Assembly: GCA_052390275.1 (NCBI GenBank)
Contig: JBQTHD010000006.1
Coordinates: forward strand, 1 to 57,015
From: JBQTHD01 sp052390275
Lineage (GTDB): Bacteria; Actinomycetota; Acidimicrobiia; Acidimicrobiales; AC-14
Direction: 5' to 3'
DNA length: 57,015 nt
Under the pieces are notes generated by a model. The model worked only from the letters and a program-made list of their open reading frames with translations, was not told where the DNA came from and ran no database searches. Numbering within the stretch: the stretch's first letter is position 1; every line of letters begins with the position of its first letter. The translations under genes and the position numbers were made by a program. Below, piece after piece: positions 14,603-22,871 of this stretch.

Positions 14603-15868
14603 ATGACCGACCGACTGTGGATCGGTCCGGCCGACGAGCCTGACCGGATTCGCCTGGGTCCGGCCGTCGCCGCAGGATCCGAAGGTTGGCTTCGATCCCG
14701 GCTCTGGCTGGGCGGATCGAACTGGTGGCTCACATCTCCGCCATGCTCTCGGCCGACCCCGAGCGCCGACCGGCTCCCTTGGCCAACTGGCTTGCCCAGG
14801 TTCGTCATTCCAGCCTGGTCAACCTCCCCAGTGACATGGCCCTACCTCCCCGTGCCACCGGGCGGATTCCGGCGGTGCGCGGCGGGCAGTTGGCCCCCTC
14901 AGCGGTGGTGCTCGACACAGAAGGGCCGCCGCGTTGGTGCCCGGAGCGACAGGGTCGGCAGCGGTGGCGTTGGGAGCGTTGGGGTCCGGCGCAACTGACC
15001 TGGGAAAACCCGACCGGGGTTCAGAGCCCCGCAATGGCGCCGGTGTCGATCCGATGCTTACCTGGGCGGCTGCGACCAGCAGGGCCCCCGTCCAGAGCGG
15101 GCCGGGTCTCGGTCGCCACCGGAAAGGCGGCGCCGACCCCAACGGCTTTCGGGGTTGACTGCGGCGGCCGGCGTCGGGGCTGTTATCGCCATCGGGGTGG
15201 TCTGGGCCGGATTCCGGGACTCTCCCCGGTCCGAAGGGGGTATCGAGGCTCGTCTGGCTGGCCAGGCGGCCAGCGCCGGCCTGGTCGGCGGGCGGGATTC
15301 AGACCCAGGAGCCGGCGAAGTGGTCTCCACCCTGGCCTCGGACCAGGACCCCGCAACCCAGGACCCCGCAACCCAGGACTCAGCGGCGGTGGCCGCGGGC
15401 GGCCCGGGGCGGCCTCGTGTCGACCCCCCCGCATCGGCTCGGCCGGCCAGCACCCCACCGTCTCCGGTCGACAATCCGCTACGGACCCCGCCGGAATCGG
15501 AGGGGACGAGCGACGGCGCCGGGGACAATGACCGGAACTCAGAATCGCCGGACGAGGTGCCCGATGTCCCAGGGGACGGCTCCGATCCTCTGGCCGGTAA
15601 AGACCCGCCAGGGCGGGCCCCCAGCGGCGTGGCTCTGAGCCGGACCGGAACCCAGTCGGCCCGGGTCTCCTGGGCGGATAACTCGACTCGGGAAAAGGGT
15701 TTCGAGGTTGAGATCGAGGGGTCGATCGATCGGGCCGGGGCCAACGCCACCTCTTTGGCTGTGGCGACCTCGAAGGTGCCGACGGAGGGTTCGGTGTGCG
15801 GGAGGGTTCGGGCATTCAACGATGCCGGTCCGGGGCCATGGTCCAACCAGGCCTGTTCCGGCGGGTGA
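14603..15868 (+). pseudogene. Decayed Ser/Thr protein kinase gene with intact fibronectin-like 3' end
   Basis: ATG 14603 with GGAGGCTGAGGA opens MTDRLWIGPADEPDRIRLGP then AVAAGSEGWL, a kinase glycine-rich loop. The catalytic core is absent; about 20 bp later another frame (from about 14686) reads LVAHISAMLSADPERRPAPLANWLAQV, the end of a bacterial kinase domain. Coding then shifts near 14930 to a third frame (low-complexity linker) and near 15155 back to the first frame: a transmembrane helix 'AGVGAVIAIGVVWAG', a Pro/Asp/Ser-rich stretch, and a C-terminal FN3-like domain (SGVALSRTGTQSARVSWADNS to CGRVRAFNDAGPGPW). The large internal deletion and about three frame changes argue for a true pseudogene. 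The final 238 codons (15155-15868) remain open and could still be expressed. Confidence 0.65.
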
Positions 15869-15910
15869 CATCGCCGGTTGGAGGTCCCGCCGGATGAGGG
15901 AAACCCGCAG

Positions 15911-16678
15911 ATGAGCGAGGACCCCGCCACCACCGACCTGGCCAGCGATTCGCCCCCCGAGCGCTCGGCCCGCGACACGCCCAGCGAGTCGGCGAGCCTC
16001 GTGATCGGCGATGAGCAGTTCCGGGCATCGGCGGACCGCCCGTTCGTCTTTGGGAGGGCCGACGCCGAGAACGTGGTCGGTCTCGATCCCCGGGACATGG
16101 GCATATCCGCGGTGGCCGGGTCGGTCGAGTGTTCGTGGGGCGTCTGGTGGGTGGTCAATCAGTCGACCAAGCGGCCGCTGCTGATCGAACATCCCGGCGG
16201 CCCGGCCCAGGTACGCCTGTCTCCCGGCCGGCGGCACGCCGTCACCAGTGATCAATTGACCATCCTGGTTCCGGGGATAATCCTCACCCACGTCATAGAC
16301 CTGGTTCCGCCCGAGTCCTACCGCAGCGGTCTACGAGGGGGCGGGGCTCGGCTCACAACCGGCACCTTGACCACCGAGACTCCGGTCATCTCCGAGCGCG
16401 AGCGTGACGCCCTGACGGCGGTGGCCGCCGGCTACCTGGCCTCCTTTCCTCACCGCCGCCAGCACCCCAACACCTACGCCGAGGCGGCCAAGCTCTTGGG
16501 GCCCGATTGGTCATCGGACATGGTCCGCAAGGCGGTCGAACGGGTGAGAAACCGGTTCGCGGCCAAGCACTCGGTTTACTTCGAGGGCCCCCAGGCCAAC
16601 TACGACCTGTGCGCCCACCTCATCGGCTCGGGTCTCCTGGCCGGCAACGACCTGGCCCGTCTCCAGCGCTCCCACTGA
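15911..16678 (+). CDS. FHA-domain protein with C-terminal winged helix-turn-helix
   Basis: 255 aa from ATG 15911 (GAGGGAAA upstream). After an acidic Ser/Asp/Pro leader (1-40), residues about 50-130 form an FHA domain (RPFVFGRADAENVVGLDPRDMG, then VVNQSTKRPLLIE) with the FGR strand; FHA domains bind phosphothreonine. Residues about 155-245 (VISERERDALTAVAAGYL, TYAEAAKLLG, VRKAVERVRNRFA) look like a DNA-binding helix-turn-helix that begins with an LSxRE-like element. This FHA-wHTH design occurs beside actinobacterial Ser/Thr kinases as a phosphorylation-controlled regulator. Here the kinase next door is decayed, so its signal may now come from another kinase or be lost. The gene starts 42 bp after the kinase remnant. 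Confidence 0.8.
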   Translation: MSEDPATTDLASDSPPERSARDTPSESASLVIGDEQFRASADRPFVFGRADAENVVGLDPRDMGISAVAGSVECSWGVWWVVNQSTKRPLLIEHPGGPAQVRLSPGRRHAVTSDQLTILVPGIILTHVIDLVPPESYRSGLRGGGARLTTGTLTTETPVISERERDALTAVAAGYLASFPHRRQHPNTYAEAAKLLGPDWSSDMVRKAVERVRNRFAAKHSVYFEGPQANYDLCAHLIGSGLLAGNDLARLQRSH

Positions 16679-16737
16679 GAAACCCTGAGTGCCCTCGGGT
16701 GGTCCCGAATGGACCATGGGCGGCTACGATCGAACCG

Positions 16738-16899
16738 ATGGTGAGGCTAGAACTCGAAAGGGTGGAGTCGCTCGAGTTGCTGGCGATGACGCTGGCTCAC
16801 CTCAACGACGCCGAGGCCAGCAAAGAGCTGTCGCCGCGCGTCGCCCTTTTGATGTCCGTCCGCGACAGGCTCGCCAGCGCGCTCAGGGAGGGGATATGA
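16738..16899 (+). CDS. Very small protein coupled to the HTH gene
   Basis: 53 aa from ATG 16738. Entirely helical and charged (VRLELERVESLELLAMTLAHLNDAEASKEL then RVALLMSVRDRLASALREGI). No recognised family. It ends in an ATGA overlap with the HTH gene, so the two are translationally coupled; small helical partners of this kind often bind the regulator next door, which is inference. The start codon has no clear ribosome binding site, so a leaderless message is possible. Confidence 0.55.
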   Translation: MVRLELERVESLELLAMTLAHLNDAEASKELSPRVALLMSVRDRLASALREGI

Positions 16900-17153
16900 G
16901 CTACTCCGAAACCGGAGTGTCCAACGCGCTGTCGGCGATGGCGAAGTACCGAGGAGAGGAGTTGGGGGAGGTGGGAGCCGCTCTGGCGGTGGTCGGGCTC
17001 AGCGCAGAGAGGGCGGCCCGGGAGGCCCAGGTCCGAGACGATCTGATCCGGGTTGCCCACCAGGCTGGCGCGTCGCTGCGCCAACTGGCCGACGTTTCCG
17101 GGCTGGGGCGCAAGACCGTGACCGCCATCGTCGAGCGGGATCGGGCCACCTGA
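16896..17153 (+). CDS. Small helix-turn-helix protein
   Basis: 85 aa from ATG 16896 with AGGGAGGGG upstream. The C-terminal third, 'LRQLADVSGLGRKTVTAIVER', is a clear helix-turn-helix of the kind found in small actinobacterial regulators and resolvase-like proteins. The N-terminal part (YSETGVSNALSAMAKYRGEELG) is helical. It overlaps the 53-aa gene by four bases. Possible roles are a local repressor, an antitoxin-like partner, or a leftover of a mobile element; no toxin or integrase is seen beside it. Confidence 0.7.
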   Translation: MSYSETGVSNALSAMAKYRGEELGEVGAALAVVGLSAERAAREAQVRDDLIRVAHQAGASLRQLADVSGLGRKTVTAIVERDRAT

Positions 17154-17268
17154 GGGTCATTGACCACAGGCCATTCGTTGGCCTCCTTTGGTTCCGGAGC
17201 GATAGCCGCCACCCGGCGCCCATGGGTGTGGGTGCAGCGTCAAAGCGGGCATCTGCTGGTGGCACTCG

Positions 17269-18315
17269 GTGTCGGCGGCCGAACGTAGGCCGGTTCCGGG
17301 TGCCGGGGCTGCGGGGGCCGTAGGCTCACCGGAAGTGGAACGACGGGCCAAGATCTGGTTGCTGGTCCGTACCGTCGCCAGTGTGGCCATGCTGGCCGTG
17401 CTGGTCAGCCGGGTGGAGTTGGCCTCGTTGCTGCCCGAGGTGTCGGCCCGAGCGCTGGCCTGGCTGGGCGGCGGGCTGGTGGTGACCGTGGTGGCCGCAC
17501 TTCTGGCCGCTCTCCGATGGAAATGGGTGCTGGGCGCCTTCGATGTCGACTGCGGCTTCGGTTCCCTGCTGTCTCACTCTCTGGCCGGTCAGTTCGTGTC
17601 CAACTTCCTGCCCAGTTCCGTCGGGGGAGATGTGCTTCGAGCCGCTCGGCTGTCCCAGCGCGACGATGTGAGCGGGGCCACCGCCTTTGCCTCCGTCCTC
17701 CTAGAGCGCCTGAGCGGGATCGTCGCTCTGCCGGTCATAACCCTGGTGGCTCTGGCCGCCAACCCCGCCCTGGTGGGCCTGGGGTGGCCTGGTCGCCTTG
17801 CCTTGGCAGTATCGCTGGCCACCCTGGTCGGGCTGGTCTGCCTGCTGAGTGTCCTCGCGAGCCCCCGGCTGGCCGGTCGGCTGGCCGACGGTTCCCGGTG
17901 GCTGCGACTGGCCGCCGCGGTGACCTCGGGGGTTTCCCGCCTGAGAGCCCGCCCCCGAATGGCGGCCTCCATCCTGGCCACGGCCGCCGCCTACCAGATG
18001 GCGATTGTCGCCGCCTCCTGGGCCGGCGCGCAGGCCCTCGGCCTGGACGTCGGTTGGACGGCCATCATGGCCTTCGTGCCAGTGGTGGCCATCGCGCAGA
18101 TTCTGCCCCTGTCGCTCAACGGCATTGGCGTGAGGGAAGGGGCCTTCGTGGTCCTTCTCGCCCCCCTGGGAGTGGCCAGTGGCCAGGCGGTGGTGTTCGG
18201 CTTGTTGCTCTACGCCATGAACCTGGCGGTCAGCGTCCTGGGTGCGCCGGCTTTCGCCCTGGGTGCGCGGGTCCCGGCTGGGGTCACGCCGTCGCCCGCG
18301 CTGGTGCGGACGTGA
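17269..18315 (+). CDS. Flippase-like integral membrane protein (LPG synthase TM-region/UPF0104 family)
   Basis: 348 aa from GTG 17269. After a 25-residue leader there are about eight hydrophobic segments. NFLPSSVGGDVLRAARL and LPLSLNGIGVREGAFVVLL are the family's conserved loops, as in the transmembrane domain of lysyl-phosphatidylglycerol synthase and related lipid or polyprenyl-linked-sugar translocases. No catalytic soluble domain is attached. It overlaps crtE (GTGA), placing it at the head of the carotenoid operon, where it might move a lipid or glycosylated carotenoid across the membrane (inference). Confidence 0.85.
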   Translation: MSAAERRPVPGAGAAGAVGSPEVERRAKIWLLVRTVASVAMLAVLVSRVELASLLPEVSARALAWLGGGLVVTVVAALLAALRWKWVLGAFDVDCGFGSLLSHSLAGQFVSNFLPSSVGGDVLRAARLSQRDDVSGATAFASVLLERLSGIVALPVITLVALAANPALVGLGWPGRLALAVSLATLVGLVCLLSVLASPRLAGRLADGSRWLRLAAAVTSGVSRLRARPRMAASILATAAAYQMAIVAASWAGAQALGLDVGWTAIMAFVPVVAIAQILPLSLNGIGVREGAFVVLLAPLGVASGQAVVFGLLLYAMNLAVSVLGAPAFALGARVPAGVTPSPALVRT

Positions 18316-19403
18316 ACCCGCTGGTGGTTCCTCCTCCCCTGGCCCCGTTGGGTCGGCCGGCCCCGGAAGGGTTGTCGGTCATTGCCACCGCGGTCGATGC
18401 CCGGATCGACCGGTTGCTCGAAGCTGAGTTGACCCGCTGGCGGGCGGTGGATCCGGACCTGGCCGAGCCGTTCGAGGCTCTGCGGGACCTGGTGGCTGCC
18501 GGTGGTAAGCGCCTGCGGCCCGCCTTCTGTCACTGGGCCTATGTCGGCGCCGGCGGGGATCGTCACGACCCGGCCATCACCGAGGCCGGGGCCGCCCTGG
18601 AACTGCTTCACACCTTTGCTCTGATCCACGACGACGTCATGGACGGGTCGGCCAGTCGCCGCAACCTGGCCACCCTCCATGTCGGCTTCGAGGCCCGCCA
18701 CGGCGTGCGCGGATGGCGTGGTGAGGGCCGGCGGTTCGGCGAGGGCGTGGCCATCCTGGCCGGCGACCTGGCCTTCGTCTACGCCGACAAGATGCTTGCC
18801 GGAGCGCCGGCCGCGGCCATCGAGGTGTTCACCGAACTTCGGGTGGAGGTGAACATCGGCCAGTACCTGGACCTCGTGGGCACGGCCCAGGGCGACGCCG
18901 ACGAGGGTCAGGCCCGCCGGATCTCCCGCTTCAAGTCGGGCAAGTACACCATCGAGCGCCCGCTGCACCTCGGGGCTGCGCTGGCCGGCCGCCTGGACGG
19001 GCTCGAGTCCCACCTTTCGGCCTACGGCCTGCCGCTGGGAGACGCGTTCCAATTGAGGGACGACCTTCTCGGGGTGTTCGGGGACGCCGCCGCTACCGGC
19101 AAGCCGGTGGGAGAGGACCTCCGGGAGGGCAAGCCGACGCTGCTTTGGGTTTTCGCCGCCCAGACGGCCGCGGGGACCCAGGCCCGGGTTCTGGATGGCT
19201 ATGGAGATCCCGACCTGGGGCCCGACCAGGTGGCCCGGCTTCAGGAGGTCCTGGTCGACACCGGCGCAGCCGCCCGGGTGGAGGAAACCATCGAGGCACT
19301 GGTGGCTGAGGCGCTGGGCGCGCTGCGGGCTGCACCGCTTGATTGCGAAGCGGTCCTAGCGCTGGAGGAACTGGCTCTCTACGTGGCCGGCCGGGACCGA
19401 TGA
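18312..19403 (+). CDS. crtE: Geranylgeranyl diphosphate synthase
   Basis: 363 aa from GTG 18312, overlapping the flippase stop. Trans-isoprenyl diphosphate synthase: GGKRLRPAF binds IPP, LIHDDVMDGSASRR is the first Asp-rich motif (DDxxD), KSGKYTIERPL the KT-like motif, and FQLRDDLLGVFGD with GKPVGEDLREGKPT the second Asp-rich region. The enzyme adds IPP to allylic diphosphates to give GGPP, the C20 precursor of phytoene. Its place before crtI and crtB supports C20 over longer chains. Active in the cytoplasm. The N-terminal 25 residues are variable. Confidence 0.92.
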   Translation: MNPLVVPPPLAPLGRPAPEGLSVIATAVDARIDRLLEAELTRWRAVDPDLAEPFEALRDLVAAGGKRLRPAFCHWAYVGAGGDRHDPAITEAGAALELLHTFALIHDDVMDGSASRRNLATLHVGFEARHGVRGWRGEGRRFGEGVAILAGDLAFVYADKMLAGAPAAAIEVFTELRVEVNIGQYLDLVGTAQGDADEGQARRISRFKSGKYTIERPLHLGAALAGRLDGLESHLSAYGLPLGDAFQLRDDLLGVFGDAAATGKPVGEDLREGKPTLLWVFAAQTAAGTQARVLDGYGDPDLGPDQVARLQEVLVDTGAAARVEETIEALVAEALGALRAAPLDCEAVLALEELALYVAGRDR

Positions 19404-19506
19404 GGCTCACGGCGCCGGGGGGTGGGTGGTGGCGGGCGACGGCGGGGGCCGGCCGGTCGCTGTGGGCGGTGGCCGGAGGCCGTTGCGATCCGATAGGAAG
19501 CCGGTC

Positions 19507-20979
19507 ATGAGAGTCGTGGTCGTCGGGGCCGGATTGGGTGGACTGTCGGCGGCCTGCCACCTGGCGGGGCGGGGGCACGAGGTTGTGGTGCTCGAGCGGG
19601 GGCAGGGTCCGGGCGGAAGGGCAAGCGTCGTGTCCGAGGCCGGTTTCAATATCGACGTCGGACCGAGCGTGTTGACCATGACCCGGATCCTGGCCGACAC
19701 GTTCTCCGCCGCCGGGGCGGACATGGCCAAATACCTGGACCTGGCCCCGGTGGATCCGATGTACCGGGCCTGCTTCGCCGATGGTAGTGCCATCCACCTC
19801 CGCCACGGCCGGGAGGCCATGACCGCCGAGATCGCCCAGGTGTGCGGATCCACCGAGGCCGCGGCATTCGGTCGCTTTTGTGACTATCTGACCGACCTCT
19901 ATCGACTGGAACTGCCCCACTTCATCGATCGCAACTTCGATTCTCCCCTCGATCTGGCCTGGCCACCCGGTCCATTGGTGAAGCTGGTGAAGTTGGGAGG
20001 GTTCCGTCGCCTGGCTGGCGTGGTGGGTTCCTACTTCACCGACCCCCGTCTGCAGAAGCTGTTTTCGTTCCAGGCCATGTACGCCGGACTGTCTCCCTTC
20101 GAAGCCTTCGCCATCTATTGCGTGATCACCTATATGGACACGGTGGAGGGCGTGTATTTTCCCAAGGGCGGCATGTATTCGGTGCCCAGGGCCCTGGCTG
20201 CGGCCGCCACCGCGGCCGGCGCCGAGTTCCGCTACGGAACCACCGTCACCCAGGTGGAACGCAACCCATCGGGCCGGGCCACAGGGGTGCGCACGGCGAC
20301 CGGAGAGCGGGTGGCCGCTGATGCGGTGGTCCTGAACCCGGATCTGCCGGTGGCCTACCGGGATCTTCTCGATGGGGTGAGGGCTCCGCTGGCCACCCGG
20401 CGGGGCAACTACTCGCCCTCGTGCGCCCTGTGGGTGGCCGGAGTGCGCGGTGGCGTTCCGGAGGGAGCGTCGCACCACAACATCCATTTTGGTGGCGAGT
20501 GGGAGGGAGCCTTCGATGCCCTCCTGACCCGCAAGGTGAACATGCCCGACCCCTCGATCCTGGTCACCGTGGCCTCCAAGTCGGATCCGTCGCTGGTCCC
20601 GGCCGGGTGCACCTCGCTCTACGTGCTCGAGCCCACCCCCAACCTGGACGGGAAGGTCCGCTGGTCCACCGAGCGTGAACCCTTCCGGGAACGGCTTATT
20701 CAACGGGTGGCCGACCTCGGCTACCCAACCGGGGACGTCGTGGTGGAGAGATTCATCGACCCGACGGACTGGCAGGCCCAGGGTATGGAGCGGGGTACTC
20801 CTTTCGCTCTGGCTCACAACTTCTTCCAGACCGGCCCCTTCCGCCCCAACAACGTTCGTCGCTCGGTCCCCGGAGTGGTCTTCGTCGGGTCGGGAACCCT
20901 GCCCGGGGTGGGGGTGCCCATGGTGTTGCTCTCGGGCCGCCTGGCCGCCGACCGGGTGGGTCAACTGACCCCGGCTTAG
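19507..20979 (+). CDS. crtI: Phytoene desaturase
   Basis: 490 aa. ATG 19507 lies 6 nt after AGGAAG and directly begins the FAD-binding strand (RVVVVGAGLGGLSAACHLAGRGHEVVVLER), a classical GxGxxG Rossmann motif; upstream in-frame codons are noncoding-like. GGRASVVSEAGFNIDVGPSVLTM is the CrtI signature region, and VFVGSGTLPGVGVPMVLLSGRLAAD the conserved C-terminal FAD/membrane region. CrtI desaturates phytoene stepwise to lycopene using FAD. It sits between crtE and crtB in one transcription unit (103 bp from crtE, 10 bp to crtB). Confidence 0.95.
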   Translation: MRVVVVGAGLGGLSAACHLAGRGHEVVVLERGQGPGGRASVVSEAGFNIDVGPSVLTMTRILADTFSAAGADMAKYLDLAPVDPMYRACFADGSAIHLRHGREAMTAEIAQVCGSTEAAAFGRFCDYLTDLYRLELPHFIDRNFDSPLDLAWPPGPLVKLVKLGGFRRLAGVVGSYFTDPRLQKLFSFQAMYAGLSPFEAFAIYCVITYMDTVEGVYFPKGGMYSVPRALAAAATAAGAEFRYGTTVTQVERNPSGRATGVRTATGERVAADAVVLNPDLPVAYRDLLDGVRAPLATRRGNYSPSCALWVAGVRGGVPEGASHHNIHFGGEWEGAFDALLTRKVNMPDPSILVTVASKSDPSLVPAGCTSLYVLEPTPNLDGKVRWSTEREPFRERLIQRVADLGYPTGDVVVERFIDPTDWQAQGMERGTPFALAHNFFQTGPFRPNNVRRSVPGVVFVGSGTLPGVGVPMVLLSGRLAADRVGQLTPA

Positions 20980-20989
20980 GACGCGCCAG

Positions 20990-21901
20990 ATGTCTGGCTA
21001 TCGGGAGACTCCGCCTTGCACATCCGCGGCCACGGCTCGCGCTGTGGGCGTCGACGCGGTCACCCTGGAGGAGTCCTACGCCCGGTGCCGGGAACTGAAT
21101 CGTCGTTACGGAACCACCTACTACCGCTCCACCTTTCTGCTTCCGACGGTCAAGCGGCACCATGTACACGCTCTTTACGGCTTCTGCCGATACGCCGACG
21201 ACATAGTCGACGATTTGGGTTCGGCCGCCACCCCGGCTGAGCGTCAGCAGGCTCTGACCCAGTTTGGCGACCGGTTCATGGTCGATCTGGCCCGGGGGGC
21301 CAGTGGGGACCCGGTGCTGAAGGCGGTGGTCCATACGGTGCGGTCGTTCGATATCGGGGTGGGATGTTTCGAACGCTTTCTGCGGTCCATGGCCATGGAC
21401 TTCACTCATGAGACCTATGAAACCTTCGAGGATCTGCTCGGATATATGGACGGGTCCGCCGCGGTGATCGGGGAGATGATGCTGCCCATATTGGAGCCGA
21501 CGTCGGCCGAAGCTTTCGACCGAGCCCGGGACCTGGGGGTGGCGTTCCAGCTTTCCAACTTCCTGCGCGACGTTGCCGAGGATCTGGACCGGGGCCGGGT
21601 CTACCTGCCCCAGGAGGATCTCCGCAGGTTCGGGACCGACCCCTGGGCCCGACAGGCCACCCCGGCCTGGCGGCGGATGATGGCCTTCCAGGTGGCCCGG
21701 ACCCGCCGCTACTACGCCTCGGCCGATCTGGGCGTCGCCTTCCTGCCTCCCCGGTCGGCCACCTGCATCCGGGGTGCCCGGGCGCTTTACTCCGGGATCC
21801 TCGATCAGATCGAGGAGGCCGGCTACGACGTGTTCGCCCGCCGGGTCCGAGTGCCGGCCTGGCGCAAGCTGGCGGTGGCCGGGCGCCTGGTCCGCCCGTG
21901 A
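20990..21901 (+). CDS. crtB: Phytoene synthase
   Basis: 303 aa from ATG 20990. Squalene/phytoene synthase fold: RYGTTYYRSTFLLP, FCRYADDIVDD (first Asp-rich motif DDIVDD), the substrate loop YMDGSAAVIGEMMLP, and FQLSNFLRDVAEDLDRGRVYLPQEDL (second Asp-rich motif). It condenses two GGPP to phytoene at the membrane surface. About 20 N-terminal residues precede the conserved domain, so the start could be slightly further in. It lies 10 bp after crtI and is followed after 79 bp by an exported protein of unknown function. Confidence 0.95.
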   Translation: MSGYRETPPCTSAATARAVGVDAVTLEESYARCRELNRRYGTTYYRSTFLLPTVKRHHVHALYGFCRYADDIVDDLGSAATPAERQQALTQFGDRFMVDLARGASGDPVLKAVVHTVRSFDIGVGCFERFLRSMAMDFTHETYETFEDLLGYMDGSAAVIGEMMLPILEPTSAEAFDRARDLGVAFQLSNFLRDVAEDLDRGRVYLPQEDLRRFGTDPWARQATPAWRRMMAFQVARTRRYYASADLGVAFLPPRSATCIRGARALYSGILDQIEEAGYDVFARRVRVPAWRKLAVAGRLVRP

Positions 21902-21980
21902 CGTGGCTCGTCCACTCCACGGCGGGCCTCGTTCGCCGTTGCGTGGCTCGCCGGCTGACGGTGCCGGTCCCCGCCGGGCC

Positions 21981-22739
21981 ATGACCGGTTACCGCCGCCA
22001 GCGCCTCTACGCGCTGGCCGCTCTGGCCCTGGCCGGACCCCCACTCTTTCTCGCTGCCGGCCTGGCGTGGAGCCATCCGGTGGAAGTGGCCGAAGCCGTG
22101 GCCAGGTTCCGGGCTGCGGGGCCGCGAGCCGCTCAACCGGTGGCCGGCCTCCCCGCCCCCGGCGTCTACCGCTACGCCACCACCGGGGGGGAGCGCGTCT
22201 CCTTCTTGGAACACCGCCGGGACTACAGCCCGGTCACCGCCCGGATCGTCACACGCCGGGGTTGTGGTATCCGGGAGGAGCAGCGCTTCCTCGTCCAACA
22301 CATCGAGTACTACGACCGGTGCGGGGCGGCGCTGGTGGCCTACGGCACCGACATCGCCTACTGGTGGACCCACGGAACCCAGGACTTCCGTTGCCAACCC
22401 GGGAGCTTTGACGGTTCCGATCTCGAAGTAGGCCAGCGGTCCGAGTGGGTCTGCGCCGACGAGGACACCCGGGCGGCCCAGACGGTGGAGTACCTGGGCG
22501 ACGAAACGGTGGAGGTGGAGGGTCGTGTCCTTCCCGCCCGGCGAACCCGGTGGACCACGGTGTTCGAGGGGGCCACCCGGGGAAGCGCCGTGGTCGACGA
22601 CTGGTTCGATCCCCGTACCGGTCTGGTACTTCGGGAGGACCGCAACATCGGGCTGCGAACCGGATCGCCCTTCGTGGGTCAGGTGGCCTACATCGACGTC
22701 TCCGCTTACCGGTTGCTGTCGACGACGCCACTGCGCTGA
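21981..22739 (+). CDS. Exported protein of unknown function, paralogue of the 27492 lipoprotein
   Basis: 252 aa from ATG 21981. One N-terminal hydrophobic segment (about residues 10-28, LYALAALALAGPPLFLAAGLA) acts as signal or anchor; the rest is beta-rich. 'PAPGVYRYATTGGERVSFL' resembles 'SPGQYRYDTVGTVVVGAG' in the lipoprotein at 27492-28376, and both end in a strand-rich C-terminal region, so they appear to be one family bracketing the cluster. It contains four Cys (GCGI, DRCG, FRCQ, WVCA), which could form two disulfides outside the cell. Located after crtB on the same strand, so perhaps co-transcribed. Ligand unknown; binding of a lipid or carotenoid is only a guess. Confidence 0.75.
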   Translation: MTGYRRQRLYALAALALAGPPLFLAAGLAWSHPVEVAEAVARFRAAGPRAAQPVAGLPAPGVYRYATTGGERVSFLEHRRDYSPVTARIVTRRGCGIREEQRFLVQHIEYYDRCGAALVAYGTDIAYWWTHGTQDFRCQPGSFDGSDLEVGQRSEWVCADEDTRAAQTVEYLGDETVEVEGRVLPARRTRWTTVFEGATRGSAVVDDWFDPRTGLVLREDRNIGLRTGSPFVGQVAYIDVSAYRLLSTTPLR

Positions 22740-22871
22740 GAGCGGGAGGCTTTGCGGTGGGCGATCCGTTGAGCGCACCCGTCCCGGTCTGCGTGCCACT
22801 GGTCCGACCACCGGAAACCTCCGGGCCAGGGGAGACCGGAGCCCGGGCCCGCCGGCTCGAACCAAGCAGGA

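Noticed and set aside
19093..20964. 623-codon minus-strand open frame
   Set aside because: Antisense to crtE/crtI, no recognisable protein features.
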